From assembly GCF_042652085.1 (NCBI RefSeq), contig NZ_JBHSJF010000006.1, forward strand, positions 1,426,001 through 1,490,000: 64,000 bases of DNA, given 5' to 3'. Both the position numbers and the translations under genes were made by a program. Shown here in pieces: positions 51,205 through 59,212 of the stretch. Position 1 is the first letter of the stretch. Every line of letters starts with the position of its first letter. Source of the DNA: Flaviflagellibacter deserti. Lineage in GTDB: Bacteria; Pseudomonadota; Alphaproteobacteria; Rhizobiales; Methylopilaceae. A model generated the notes under the pieces. The model searched no databases, was not told the origin of the DNA, and saw only the letters and a program-made list of their open reading frames with translations.

Positions 51205-51879
51205 TCAGCCCGGATCGCGCCAGCCCTTGAAGGCTTCGACCACTGCCGCCGCGTCGACGAGGCGGCGTACCACCGTCTCCGCCCCGGCATCGGTCAAGGC
51301 CTCGCTGGCGCCGGGTTGCTGATGCGAAGCTCCGACGAAGCCGATCACCCGCATGCCCGCCTTGACCGCGCCCGCAACGCCGGCAACCGAATCCTCGATG
51401 ACGATGGTATCGGCAGGAGCGACGCCCATCTCCTTCGCGGCATGAAGATAGACGTCCGGCGCCGGCTTCGGCCTCTTTTCGCCGACTTCGCGCGCCGAGA
51501 AGATGTAGGGCCGGAACCGGTCCCACAGCCCGGTCGCGCCGAGCGTGATCTTGAGGCGGTGCGTCTCGGAATTCGAGCAGACGCAGCGCGGCGCGTCGAT
51601 CAGGTCGAGCACCTCCTGAGCGCCGGGGATGATCTGGACGTTCGGCAGGCGCTTGTCGAGCTCGGCGGAATAATCGGCGAGGAAGCTGTCCGGAATGCCC
51701 CGGCCGAACTCCTCCTCGAGGATGTGGATTGTCTGCTCGTCGGTGAACCCGGCGAAGCGGCCGAGCATGTCCTCGACCTCGATCGGAAAGCCGGCCTCCG
51801 TCAACCGTTCGGCCATCAGCCGCAGAGCGAGGATTTCGGAATCGACGAGCACGCCGTCGCAATCGAAGATGACCAGCAC
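51205..51879 (-). CDS. HAD family phosphatase (subfamily IA)
   Basis: 224 residues. Motif I VIFDCDGVLVDSE (nucleophile Asp), motif II CVCSNSETHRL, motif III Lys in GEKRPKPAPDVYL and motif IV VIEDSVAGVAGAVKAGMRVIG. Resembles sugar-phosphate/phosphoglycolate phosphatases such as YieH; substrate unknown. The start is GTG 51879, preceded by GGGGGAATATCGC and only 19 bp after the ilvC terminator; upstream in-frame sequence runs through the terminator. Confidence 0.9.
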   Translation of the reverse strand: MLVIFDCDGVLVDSEILALRLMAERLTEAGFPIEVEDMLGRFAGFTDEQTIHILEEEFGRGIPDSFLADYSAELDKRLPNVQIIPGAQEVLDLIDAPRCVCSNSETHRLKITLGATGLWDRFRPYIFSAREVGEKRPKPAPDVYLHAAKEMGVAPADTIVIEDSVAGVAGAVKAGMRVIGFVGASHQQPGASEALTDAGAETVVRRLVDAAAVVEAFKGWRDPG

Positions 51880-51897
51880 GCGATATTCCCCCTGAAC

Positions 51898-51927
51898 TGA
51901 AAAGCCCCGGCGCGATGGCCGGGGCTC
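51898..51927 (-). terminator. Rho-independent terminator of ilvC
   Basis: AGCCCCGGC/GCCGGGGCT stem (51903-51911, 51918-51926), 6-base loop, then TTTTC on the minus strand. It lies 24 bp after the ilvC stop and just before the HAD gene start. Confidence 0.85.
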
Positions 51928-51951
51928 GATCATGTCGGCCGACGATGGCGA

Positions 51952-52971
51952 TCAGTTGCGGGCCTTGTCGACCAGCTTGTTCTTGCCGATCCACGGCATC
52001 ATGCCGCGCAGCTTCTCGCCGACCTGCTCGATCTGGTGGGCGTCGTTGACGCGACGGATGCCTTTGAAGCGGGCGGCGCCGGCGCGATATTCCTGCATCC
52101 AGTCCGACGTGAACTTGCCGGTCTGAATGTCCTTCAGGACCTTCTTCATCTCGGCCTTGGTCTCGTCGGTGATGATGCGCGGACCCGAGACGTACTCGCC
52201 CCATTCGGCGGTGTTCGAGATCGAATAGTTCATGTTGGCGATGCCGCCCTCATAGATGAGGTCGACGATCAGTTTGGTCTCGTGCAGGCACTCGAAATAG
52301 GCCATTTCCGGTGCGTAGCCGGCCTCGACCAGCGTCTCGAAACCGGCGCGGATCAGCTCGACGAGACCGCCGCAAAGGACGACCTGCTCGCCGAACAAAT
52401 CGGTCTCGCACTCTTCCTTGAACGTCGTCTCGATGATGCCCGAACGGCCACCGCCGACGCCCGAAGCATAGGCGATGGCGAGCTCGAGGGCATTGCCCGA
52501 ATAGTTCTGGTGAACGGCGACCAGGCACGGCACGCCGCCGCCCTTCTGGTATTCGCCGCGCACGGTGTGGCCCGGGCCCTTCGGCGCGATCATGACGACG
52601 TCGATGGTCGACTTCGGCTCGATCAGGTTGAAGTGGACGTTGAGGCCGTGGGCGAAGGCGATCGCGGCGCCGTCGCGGATGTTCGGAGCGATCTCGTCCT
52701 TCCAGATGTCGGCCTGGAGCTCGTCCGGGGTGGCCATCATCATCAGATCCGCCCATTTGGCGGCCTCCGCGACCGACATGACCTTGAGGCCATCGGCCTC
52801 GACCTTCTTCGCCGTGGTCGATTCCGGACGCAGGCCGACCACGATGTCGTTGACGCCGGATTCCTTGAGGTTCAGCGCGTGGGCGCGGCCCTGCGAGCCG
52901 TAGCCGATGATGGCGACCTTCTTGCTCTTGATGAGATTGATGTCGGCATCCCGATCATAATAGACGCGCAT
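51952..52971 (-). CDS. ilvC: Ketol-acid reductoisomerase (class I, NADP)
   Basis: 339 residues. Second shared step of valine/isoleucine synthesis. Rossmann motif GYGSQGRAHALNLKESG, the cofactor loop GLRPESTTAKK, PKGPGHTVRGEYQKGGGVPC and the knotted C-domain with EECETDLFGEQVVLCGG (Mg ligands) ending AYFECLHETKLIVDLIYEGG. Follows ilvH in the same direction, with a hairpin between. Confidence 0.98.
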   Translation of the reverse strand: MRVYYDRDADINLIKSKKVAIIGYGSQGRAHALNLKESGVNDIVVGLRPESTTAKKVEADGLKVMSVAEAAKWADLMMMATPDELQADIWKDEIAPNIRDGAAIAFAHGLNVHFNLIEPKSTIDVVMIAPKGPGHTVRGEYQKGGGVPCLVAVHQNYSGNALELAIAYASGVGGGRSGIIETTFKEECETDLFGEQVVLCGGLVELIRAGFETLVEAGYAPEMAYFECLHETKLIVDLIYEGGIANMNYSISNTAEWGEYVSGPRIITDETKAEMKKVLKDIQTGKFTSDWMQEYRAGAARFKGIRRVNDAHQIEQVGEKLRGMMPWIGKNKLVDKARN

Positions 52972-53035
52972 GTTCGTAAACCCCTGAAACGGATGGCCGC
53001 GGACGCGGCTCGAGGTGAGTAGTTTGCGGGCTAAA

Positions 53036-53071
53036 GCGCCCTCCCCGCGGGGCCTATACGGCCCGGGGGCG
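53036..53071 (-). terminator. Hairpin between ilvH and ilvC, possible terminator or attenuator
   Basis: On the minus strand CGCCCCCGGGCC, loop GTATA, GGCCCCGCGGGGAGGGCG, an imperfect long stem, followed by CTTTAG. Only three T residues, so it may be a processing or partial termination site. Confidence 0.45.
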
Positions 53072-53088
53072 TTTGGGACAAGTCAGAC

Positions 53089-53604
53089 TTACATCCCCTT
53101 GGGGCCGCGCGAGATCGCGGCGACGCCGGTGCGGGACACTTCAACAAGGCCGAGCGGCAGCATAAGCGAGATGAACTGATCCAGCTTGTCCGACTTTCCG
53201 GTGAGCTCGAAGACGAAGCTTTCGATCGTCGCGTCCATGACGCGGGCGCGGAAGGCCTCGGCCAGACGCAGCGCCTCGGCGCGGATCTCGCCCTTGCCGG
53301 CGACCTTGATGAGCGCGAGCTCGCGCTCGACCATCGGGCCGGAATTGGAGAGGTCGACCACGCGATGAACCGGCACGAGGCGGCCGAGCTGGGCCTCGAT
53401 CTGGTCGATAATCGCCGGCGTGCCGGAGGTGACGATGGTGATGCGGGAGCGATGCTTGTCGTGCTCGATCTCGGAGACCGTCAGGCTCTCGATATTGTAG
53501 CCGCGGCCGGAGAAGAGGCCGACGACGCGGCCGAGTACGCCCGGTTCGTTGTCCACGAGGACAGACAGGACATGGCGTTCGATGGGTTCTTTTTGGGAGA
53601 GCAT
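53089..53604 (-). CDS. ilvH: Acetolactate synthase small subunit
   Basis: 171 residues. Regulatory partner of IlvI: N-terminal ACT domain HVLSVLVDNEPGVLGRVVGLFSGRGYNIESL (quoted by its start HVLSVLVDNEPGVLGRVVGL) and second ACT-like domain with ELALIKVAGKGEIR; it confers valine feedback inhibition. The ATG at 53604 is 84 bp from the ilvI stop, with a perfect hairpin between them. Confidence 0.96.
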   Translation of the reverse strand: MLSQKEPIERHVLSVLVDNEPGVLGRVVGLFSGRGYNIESLTVSEIEHDKHRSRITIVTSGTPAIIDQIEAQLGRLVPVHRVVDLSNSGPMVERELALIKVAGKGEIRAEALRLAEAFRARVMDATIESFVFELTGKSDKLDQFISLMLPLGLVEVSRTGVAAISRGPKGM

Positions 53605-53630
53605 TGTGCGCTTTCAATCGCCGGGGGCAG

Positions 53631-53650
53631 GAGCCCCCGGCCTACGAGTG
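53631..53650. other. Perfect hairpin in the ilvI-ilvH gap
   Basis: CCGGGGGC AGGA GCCCCCGG forms an 8-bp perfect stem with a 4-base loop. No T-run follows on the minus strand, so mRNA stabilisation or processing is more likely than termination. Confidence 0.6.
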
Positions 53651-53688
53651 TCGTCGGACGCGGCCCCCCGCCGCGCCCTGACATGTCG

Positions 53689-55470
53689 TCAGACGAGGAC
53701 CTTGCCCTCTTCGGAGATGACCGAGCCGATGTCCTCGGCCGCCGCGGCATCGCCCAGGATCATGTCGTTGTGGGCCTTGCCCGACGGGATCATCGGGAAG
53801 CAGTTCTCGACCTTCTCGACGCGGCAGTCGAACAGGACCGGACCGTCGTAATCCAGCATTTCCTGGATCTTCTGGTCGAGCTCGGCCGGGTCTTCGCAAC
53901 GAATGCCCTTGCCGCCATAGGCCTCCGCGAGCTTCACGAAGTCCGGCAGCGCCTCTGAGTACGACTGCGAATAGCGAGCGCCGTGGAGCAGTTGCTGCCA
54001 CTGGCGGACCATGCCCATATATTCGTTGTTCAGGATGAAGACCTTGATCGGCAGGCGGAACTGCGTGGCGGTCGACATCTCCTGCATGTTCATCAGGACC
54101 GAGGCCTCGCCCGCGATGCAGCAGACGAGTGCGTCCGGATGCGCGACCTGCGCGCCGATCGCGGCTGGCAGGCCATAGCCCATCGTTCCGAGGCCGCCCG
54201 AGGTCATCCAGCGGTTTGGCTGCTCGAAATGATAGTACTGCGCGGCCCACATCTGGTGCTGGCCGACCTCGGTCGTGACATAGGTCTCACGGCCCTTGGT
54301 GGCCTCGTAGAGCCGCTCGACCGCGTATTGCGGCTTGATGATGTTTTTCGAGCCCGTGTAGTTGAGGCTCTTGCGCGAACGCCAGCGGCCGATCTGCTTC
54401 CACCAGTCCTTCAGCGCGTCCTTGTCGGCTTTCTTCTTCTCGTCCTTCCAGAGACGCAGCATCTCCTTGATGACGTTGCCGACGTCGCCGATGATCGGGA
54501 TATCGACCTTGATGATCTTGTTGATCGAGGACGGGTCAATATCGACGTGGATCTTCTTCGAGCCCGGCGAGAACGCATCGACGCGGCCGGTGACGCGGTC
54601 GTCGAAGCGGGCGCCGAGGCAGATCATCACGTCGCAATCATGCATCGTGTGATTGGCTTCGTAGGTGCCGTGCATGCCGAGCATGCCGAGCCATTGCTTG
54701 TCGGATGCCGGAAAGGCGCCGAGGCCCATCAGGGTCGAGGTGATCGGAAAGCCGGTCGCGTGGACGAGCTCGCGCAGCGCCTCGCTCGCTTCTGGCCCCG
54801 AATTGATGATGCCGCCGCCGGTGTAGAAGACCGGCTTCCTGGCCGATGCCATCAACTCGACCGCCGCGCGGATGCGGTCCTCGTCGCCCTTCACACGCGG
54901 CTGATAGGTCGGATGCGAGACATTCTCGGGACCGGTGTAGAGACCGGCAGCGAACTGCAGATCCTTCGGGATATCGACCAGAACGGGGCCGGGGCGGCCG
55001 GAGCGCGCGACGTAGAACGCCTCGTGCAGGATGCGCGCGAGATCGTTGACGTCCTTGACCAGATAATTGTGCTTGGTCGCGGCGCGGGTGATGCCGACGG
55101 TATCGCATTCCTGGAACGCGTCGGTGCCGATCAGATGGGTCGGGACCTGGCCGGTGATGACGACGAGCGGGATCGAATCCATCAGTGCGTCGACCATGCC
55201 GGTGACGGCGTTCGTCGCGCCCGGACCCGAGGTCACGAGGACGACGCCGACCTTGCCGGTCGAACGGGCATAGCCCTCGGCCGAATGGGTCGCGCCCTGC
55301 TCGTGACGGGCGAGGATGTGCTGGAGCTCGTTCTGCTGGAAGAGCGCGTCGTAGATCGGAAGTACCGCGCCGCCCGGATAGCCGAAAATGGTATCCACGC
55401 CCTGGTCGAGCAAAGCCCGAACCACGATCTCGGCGCCGGTCATCTGTTGCTTCGCGATCTTCTTCGCCAT
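53689..55470 (-). CDS. ilvI: Acetolactate synthase large subunit
   Basis: 593 residues, ThDP enzyme making acetolactate and acetohydroxybutyrate. The N-domain has VDTIFGYPGGAVLPIYDAL and the catalytic Glu in ARHEQGATHSAEGYAR; the FAD domain is central; the ThDP domain has GGLGTMGYGLPAAIG, then CIAGEASVLMNMQEM and ILNNEYMGMVRQW. The usual metal-binding GDG reads GEA here. The ATG at 55470 follows GGAGAAATCGCC. Upstream lie a leader peptide and a terminator (attenuation). Confidence 0.97.
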   Translation of the reverse strand: MAKKIAKQQMTGAEIVVRALLDQGVDTIFGYPGGAVLPIYDALFQQNELQHILARHEQGATHSAEGYARSTGKVGVVLVTSGPGATNAVTGMVDALMDSIPLVVITGQVPTHLIGTDAFQECDTVGITRAATKHNYLVKDVNDLARILHEAFYVARSGRPGPVLVDIPKDLQFAAGLYTGPENVSHPTYQPRVKGDEDRIRAAVELMASARKPVFYTGGGIINSGPEASEALRELVHATGFPITSTLMGLGAFPASDKQWLGMLGMHGTYEANHTMHDCDVMICLGARFDDRVTGRVDAFSPGSKKIHVDIDPSSINKIIKVDIPIIGDVGNVIKEMLRLWKDEKKKADKDALKDWWKQIGRWRSRKSLNYTGSKNIIKPQYAVERLYEATKGRETYVTTEVGQHQMWAAQYYHFEQPNRWMTSGGLGTMGYGLPAAIGAQVAHPDALVCCIAGEASVLMNMQEMSTATQFRLPIKVFILNNEYMGMVRQWQQLLHGARYSQSYSEALPDFVKLAEAYGGKGIRCEDPAELDQKIQEMLDYDGPVLFDCRVEKVENCFPMIPSGKAHNDMILGDAAAAEDIGSVISEEGKVLV

Positions 55471-55531
55471 GGCGATTTCTCCGCCCTCACTTGCAGACCA
55501 CCCGGAAAGTTTTCGGTACCGACCGGGCAAT

Positions 55532-55556
55532 AAAAAAGGGGCCTCGAAGAGCCCCT
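55532..55556 (-). terminator. Attenuator terminator in the ilvI leader
   Basis: AGGGGC (55556-55551), 8-base loop, GCCCCT (55542-55537), then a T run (TTTTTT with the stem end). It lies 34 bp after the leader peptide stop and about 60 bp before ilvI, so read-through is needed for expression. Confidence 0.8.
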
Positions 55557-55560
55557 GCAT

Positions 55561-55604
55561 GCGCCACCTTTCGCGACGGTCCATGACCGTTACGTTGATG
55601 GCGC
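55561..55604 (-). promoter_or_regulatory. Alternative pairings in the ilvI leader RNA
   Basis: ACGGTC-ATG-GACCGT (55590-55576) is a perfect local hairpin at the leader stop codon. GCGCCATC (55604-55597) can pair with GGTGGCGC (55568-55561) with one G-U, enclosing that hairpin. Which fold favours the terminator was not resolved. Confidence 0.45.
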
Positions 55605-55631
55605 TCCCGATACGATAATGAGCGTGCGCAC
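55590..55631 (-). CDS. ilvI leader peptide MRTLIIVSGAPST
   Basis: GTG start at 55631, nine bases after AGGAGA, and 13 codons ending TAA. It carries Leu-Ile-Ile-Val in a row, exactly the amino acids made with IlvIH. A terminator follows. Shortage of charged branched-chain tRNAs would stall the ribosome on these codons and alter RNA folding. Confidence 0.75.
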   Translation of the reverse strand: MRTLIIVSGAPST

Positions 55632-55661
55632 GGCGCAGCCTCTCCTGTTGATCGTGACAGT

Positions 55662-55690
55662 CACATAATCCGCTGCCTGGGAACGGTCAA
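55662..55690 (-). promoter_or_regulatory. Putative sigma-70 promoter of the ilvI leader
   Basis: On the minus strand TTGACC (55690-55685), a 17-bp spacer and TATGTG (55667-55662). Transcription would begin near 55655, about 25 bases before the leader peptide start, a fitting distance. Confidence 0.6.
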
Positions 55691-55765
55691 GCGGACTTTG
55701 GGCGAAAATGTGGACCGCCATGATCTTGGCCGACGGACATTGCCGGAGACTTAACGCGGAACGGC

Positions 55766-56434
55766 TCAGAACCGGTACGAAAATCCGCCGCGAACAAGAT
55801 GCAGATCGTTCAGGTCGATCTTCGTACCGGACGTGCCGGCGAGCGAGAAATCCTCGTCGCCGTAATCGACGAAGAGATATTCGACGCGCGCGGTCCAGTT
55901 CTCCGAGACCTTCATGTCGGCGCCGGCGCCGAAGGTGAAGCCCTTGGCCCAAGCGCTGTCGTCGAACAGCGGCGAACCGCCTACGTCGGACGCTTCCGCC
56001 TCGACATGCGCCAGCGAGAAGCCGCCGGCGACGAACAGAAGGATGTCGTCGAAGCTGTAACCGAGCTTCACGCGGGACGTGGAGAAGGCGTCGATCTTGG
56101 CGTCGATGTCGGCGCCGCCGCCGAGATCTTCCCCGCCGTCGATCTTGCCGAAGGACAGGCTGCCCTCAAGGCCGTAGACCCAGTTTCCGGATTGCCAGTT
56201 GCGGCCGTAAAAGACGCCGCCAAAGCCGCCTTCGGCGTCGAACTCGCCGGGCGTGCCGGGCGCGGCCGTTCCAGGCGTGAACTCAGCCTCGCCGGAAACA
56301 GCGCCACCGCCCTGCACACCGACGAAATAACCACCCCAGTCGCCCGCCGCGGGCGCAGGTGCTGTCACGTCGGCGGCAAAAGCCACCGTCGTCGAAAGCG
56401 CCAATGCGGCAAAGGTGAGAGGGAGTCTGATCAT
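55766..56434 (-). CDS. Outer membrane beta-barrel protein (Omp25/31-like), downstream copy
   Basis: 222 residues with a signal peptide (MIRLPLTFAALALSTTVAFAA), then DWGGYFVGVQGGGAVSG and GGVFYGRNWQSGNWVYGLEGSLSFG (start GGVFYGRNW), strand-alternating sequence and the C-terminal terminal Phe in VRGGFSYRF, as in eight-stranded porin-like proteins. Adjacent to and related with the gene at 56576-57220 (tandem duplication). Structural or weak pore role likely. Longer frames upstream to 56557 pass through the terminator of its neighbour. Confidence 0.9.
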   Translation of the reverse strand: MIRLPLTFAALALSTTVAFAADVTAPAPAAGDWGGYFVGVQGGGAVSGEAEFTPGTAAPGTPGEFDAEGGFGGVFYGRNWQSGNWVYGLEGSLSFGKIDGGEDLGGGADIDAKIDAFSTSRVKLGYSFDDILLFVAGGFSLAHVEAEASDVGGSPLFDDSAWAKGFTFGAGADMKVSENWTARVEYLFVDYGDEDFSLAGTSGTKIDLNDLHLVRGGFSYRF

Positions 56435-56524
56435 TCCGAGCCAAATCCTGAATTGGTGCAACCAGTAAGCCGAATTTGCTGCGATTGCTGTACCCTCAGC
56501 ATCACACAAGTCAAAAATGCAAAA

Positions 56525-56550
56525 ACCCCGCCCGGTTGCCCGGGCGGGGT
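56525..56550 (-). terminator. Rho-independent terminator between the two porin-like genes
   Basis: Perfect 11-bp stem ACCCCGCCCGG/CCGGGCGGGGT (56525-56535, 56540-56550) with loop TTGC and, on the minus strand, a five-base T run. It ends the upstream copy, so the two genes have separate transcripts. Confidence 0.9.
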
Positions 56551-56575
56551 CTGACAATCGCCGAGGCGACAGAGA

Positions 56576-57220
56576 TCAGAACAGGTTGAAGTGGTAGGCG
56601 ATACCGGCGCGGATCATGTGGGTGTCTTCCACGTCGATGTTGACCGCAGCCGGAACGTCGAAGTCCTCGTCACCCCAGTTGAAGTACATGTACTCGATGC
56701 GAGCCGACCAGTTCTCGGCGAACTTGGTCTCGAGGCCAGCGCCGACCGTGAAGCCCTTCAGCCACTGGTCGTCATCGACGCCAGCAACGTCCAGTTCGGC
56801 GCGGGCGAGAGAGAAACCACCGGCGGCGTAGAGCAGGACGTTGTCGAAGGCGTAGCCGACACGGGCACGCGAAGCCGAGAAGCCCTGAATCTTGAAATCG
56901 TCGCCGGCCGGATAGGCATCGTCGTCAACGCTGATGTCGGCGAAGGACACGCTGCCGTCGAGGCCAAGGACCCAGTTTCCGAACTGCCAGTTGCTGCCGT
57001 AGTAGAGGCCGCCGAAGCCGCCTTCCGCGTCAAAGGTGTCGGCCAAGGTGTCGTCGTCGAACTCGCCCCAGGCGAAGCCGCCCTGGATACCGGCGTATTG
57101 GCCCGACCAGATGTCAACCGGAGCAAGAGCCGCTTCCGGAGCCATGATCGGCATGTCGGCCGCCATGGCTGCGGTGGAGAGAGCGGCGAACGCAGCGCCG
57201 GCGAGAAGAATACGCTTCAT
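56576..57220 (-). CDS. Outer membrane beta-barrel protein (Omp25/31-like), upstream copy
   Basis: 214 residues: signal peptide MKRILLAGAAFAALSTAAMAA, then IWSGQYAGIQGGFAWGEF, GGLYYGSNWQFGNWVLGLDG, FTVGAGLETKFAENWSARIEY and a terminal Phe. Acidic loops (DDDTLADTFD, DDDAYPAGDD). It matches the porin-family proteins of Hyphomicrobiales and shares several aligned blocks with its neighbour. A strong terminator follows it. Confidence 0.92.
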   Translation of the reverse strand: MKRILLAGAAFAALSTAAMAADMPIMAPEAALAPVDIWSGQYAGIQGGFAWGEFDDDTLADTFDAEGGFGGLYYGSNWQFGNWVLGLDGSVSFADISVDDDAYPAGDDFKIQGFSASRARVGYAFDNVLLYAAGGFSLARAELDVAGVDDDQWLKGFTVGAGLETKFAENWSARIEYMYFNWGDEDFDVPAAVNIDVEDTHMIRAGIAYHFNLF

Positions 57221-57350
57221 GAGAGGTGGCCCCCGAATGTTTGTGAATCAGTTTGTACAGATTGAGGGCCTGAAACGCTGTAACGCGAAAGCCACAGGCG
57301 CCTCGATTGTGACGGCCCTGCCTCCGTTGCGCCGGAAAGACGGCAAGACC

Positions 57351-58253
57351 TCACGCTTCCGTGATCGGAAATTCCGGCCAGTCTCCAAACCGGCGCCGCA
57401 TCCAGGTGTCCTGGCGCTTCGCGTACTGGCGCGTTTCTGTGATCGAGAGATCTATCGCGGCTTGCAACGACATTTCGCCCCGCAGATGGGCCGCGAGCAG
57501 CGGCACCCCGATGGCGCGCATGACCGGCAGCGCCGGATCGAGCCCGCGATCCATGATAGCCCGTACCTCGTCGAGCGCACCTTGCTCGATCATCGTCTGG
57601 AATCGTACGCCGATGCGGCGGCGCAATTCCGTGCGCTCGACCTTGAAGACGTATCTCTCCGCCTGCCCCGGATCGATCAGCGGCCTGGAAGCGACTTCCT
57701 GCCAGTGCGACAGCGAGCTCCCGGTGGCCTCCAGCACTTCAAGGGCGCGGATCACCCGCTGCGGGTCGGACGGACGCAGGCGCCGGGCCATTTCGGGATC
57801 GCGGCGGCCAAGTTCGCGGTGCAGGTCCTCAGTCGAAGCTTCCGCTCCGCGGGTCCGCCAGTGCTGCCGCACGGCCTCGGGAATGTCGGGAACAGGCGAA
57901 ATACCTTGCGTGAGAGCTTCGAAATAGAGGCCTGTCCCGCCGACAAAAATCAGGATGCGCCCGTCCTCCCGCGCTTGGGTGACGACAGGCTCGACATCCG
58001 CGAGCCAGCGCCCGACCGAATACGCTTCCGCGCCATCGACATGGCCGTAGAGAAGATGCGGCGCCCTCGCCTCATCCGCCTCGGGTGGCCGGGAGGTCAG
58101 TAGCCGCAGGTCGCGATAGACCTGCATCGAATCGGCATTGACGATCGTACCGCCGGTCTCCTCCGTAAGCCTGAGTGCGGCCGCGGATTTCCCGCTGGCC
58201 GTCGGACCGGCGAGAAGGATGATACGGGGTTGGGACGGCACGGGCTTGTTCAT
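57351..58253 (-). CDS. miaA: tRNA dimethylallyltransferase
   Basis: 300 residues. Adds dimethylallyl to A37 of tRNAs reading U-starting codons. P-loop LLAGPTASGKSAAAL, NADSMQVYRDL, GGTGLYFEAL and the C-terminal ETRQYAKRQDTWMRR are diagnostic. Its start is only 30 bp from the divergent serB start. Confidence 0.96.
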   Translation of the reverse strand: MNKPVPSQPRIILLAGPTASGKSAAALRLTEETGGTIVNADSMQVYRDLRLLTSRPPEADEARAPHLLYGHVDGAEAYSVGRWLADVEPVVTQAREDGRILIFVGGTGLYFEALTQGISPVPDIPEAVRQHWRTRGAEASTEDLHRELGRRDPEMARRLRPSDPQRVIRALEVLEATGSSLSHWQEVASRPLIDPGQAERYVFKVERTELRRRIGVRFQTMIEQGALDEVRAIMDRGLDPALPVMRAIGVPLLAAHLRGEMSLQAAIDLSITETRQYAKRQDTWMRRRFGDWPEFPITEA

Positions 58254-58283
58254 GGGAGCCGGCCCTTATAGTCGTGCGCGACC

Positions 58284-59177
58284 ATGCTGCACATCGCCGT
58301 TCTCACTGCCAATCCCGACAATCCCGTTGTGAATGGCGATCTCCTCGATCGCGTTCGGGCGGCCCTGCCCGGCGCTCACGATCCGAAATCATTGGCGGAC
58401 GGTGTTGCAGCCGAGATCGCGTTTGAGGCCGACGCCGGCTCATTGCCCGGTTTGCTGGACGACGTCGGCAGCGTGCTGGGCAATTCCCCCGTCGATCTCA
58501 ACATCCTGCCTCCGGCGCACCGCCGGAAGGCGCTCCTCGTCGCCGACATGGATTCGACCATGATCGGCCAGGAATGCGTGGACGAGCTGGCCGATCTCGT
58601 CGGGCTGAAGGCGCAAGTTTCCCTCATCACCGAGCGTGCAATGCAGGGCGAAATCGCGTTCGAACCGGCCCTGAGGGAGCGTGTCGCGCTTCTGAAGGGT
58701 CTGGCGACGAATCAGATCGATCGGCTTCTGGAGGAGCGCATCACCCTGATGTCCGGCGCGGAGACGCTGGTGAAGACGATGCGGGCGAACGGCGCGCACA
58801 CGGCTCTGGTCTCGGGCGGGTTCACCCTGTTCACCGGACCGGTCGCGGCACGGCTCGGCTTTCACGAGGATCGATCGAACCGGCTCGATCTGGATGGCGA
58901 ATTCCTGCGCGGCACGATCGCAGAGCCGATTCTCGGGCGCGAGGCCAAACGCGAGGCGCTGGTCGAACTGCGCGACGCGCTCGGCCTCAATCGCGAGCAG
59001 ACTTTGGCCGTCGGCGACGGAGCGAACGATCTGGCGATGATCGCGGAGGCGGGCCTCGGAGTGGCGTTCCGCGCAAAGCCGGCCGTGGCCGCTGCCGCGG
59101 GGGCCCGGGTCACCCACGGCGACCTGACCGCCCTCCTCTATTTGCAGGGTTATCACCGCGACGAATTCGCAGCGTGA
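58284..59177 (+). CDS. serB: Phosphoserine phosphatase
   Basis: 297 residues. Final step of serine synthesis. HAD nucleophile motif LLVADMDSTMIGQECVDELAD near residue 88, SGGFTLFTGPVA (Ser/Gly motif II), GREAKREAL (Lys) and VGDGANDLAMIAEAGLGVAFRAKPAV (given by VGDGANDLAMI). The first 80 residues are a divergent regulatory extension typical of alphaproteobacteria. It converges on degQ. Confidence 0.96.
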   Translation: MLHIAVLTANPDNPVVNGDLLDRVRAALPGAHDPKSLADGVAAEIAFEADAGSLPGLLDDVGSVLGNSPVDLNILPPAHRRKALLVADMDSTMIGQECVDELADLVGLKAQVSLITERAMQGEIAFEPALRERVALLKGLATNQIDRLLEERITLMSGAETLVKTMRANGAHTALVSGGFTLFTGPVAARLGFHEDRSNRLDLDGEFLRGTIAEPILGREAKREALVELRDALGLNREQTLAVGDGANDLAMIAEAGLGVAFRAKPAVAAAAGARVTHGDLTALLYLQGYHRDEFAA

Positions 59178-59184
59178 GCGCCCT

Positions 59185-59204
59185 CCCTCCCCCGTGCGGG
59201 AGGG
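59185..59204. terminator. Hairpin between convergent serB and degQ
   Basis: CCCTCCC (59185-59191) and GGGAGGG (59198-59204) form a 7-bp stem with a 6-base loop. No T run follows on either strand, so it is at best a weak bidirectional transcript end. Confidence 0.35.
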
Positions 59205-59212
59205 AAAACATC

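Noticed and set aside
51880..51933. Upstream start of the HAD phosphatase at 51933
   Set aside because: The extra residues are a translation of the ilvC terminator; the GTG at 51879 has a ribosome site and family-like N-terminus.
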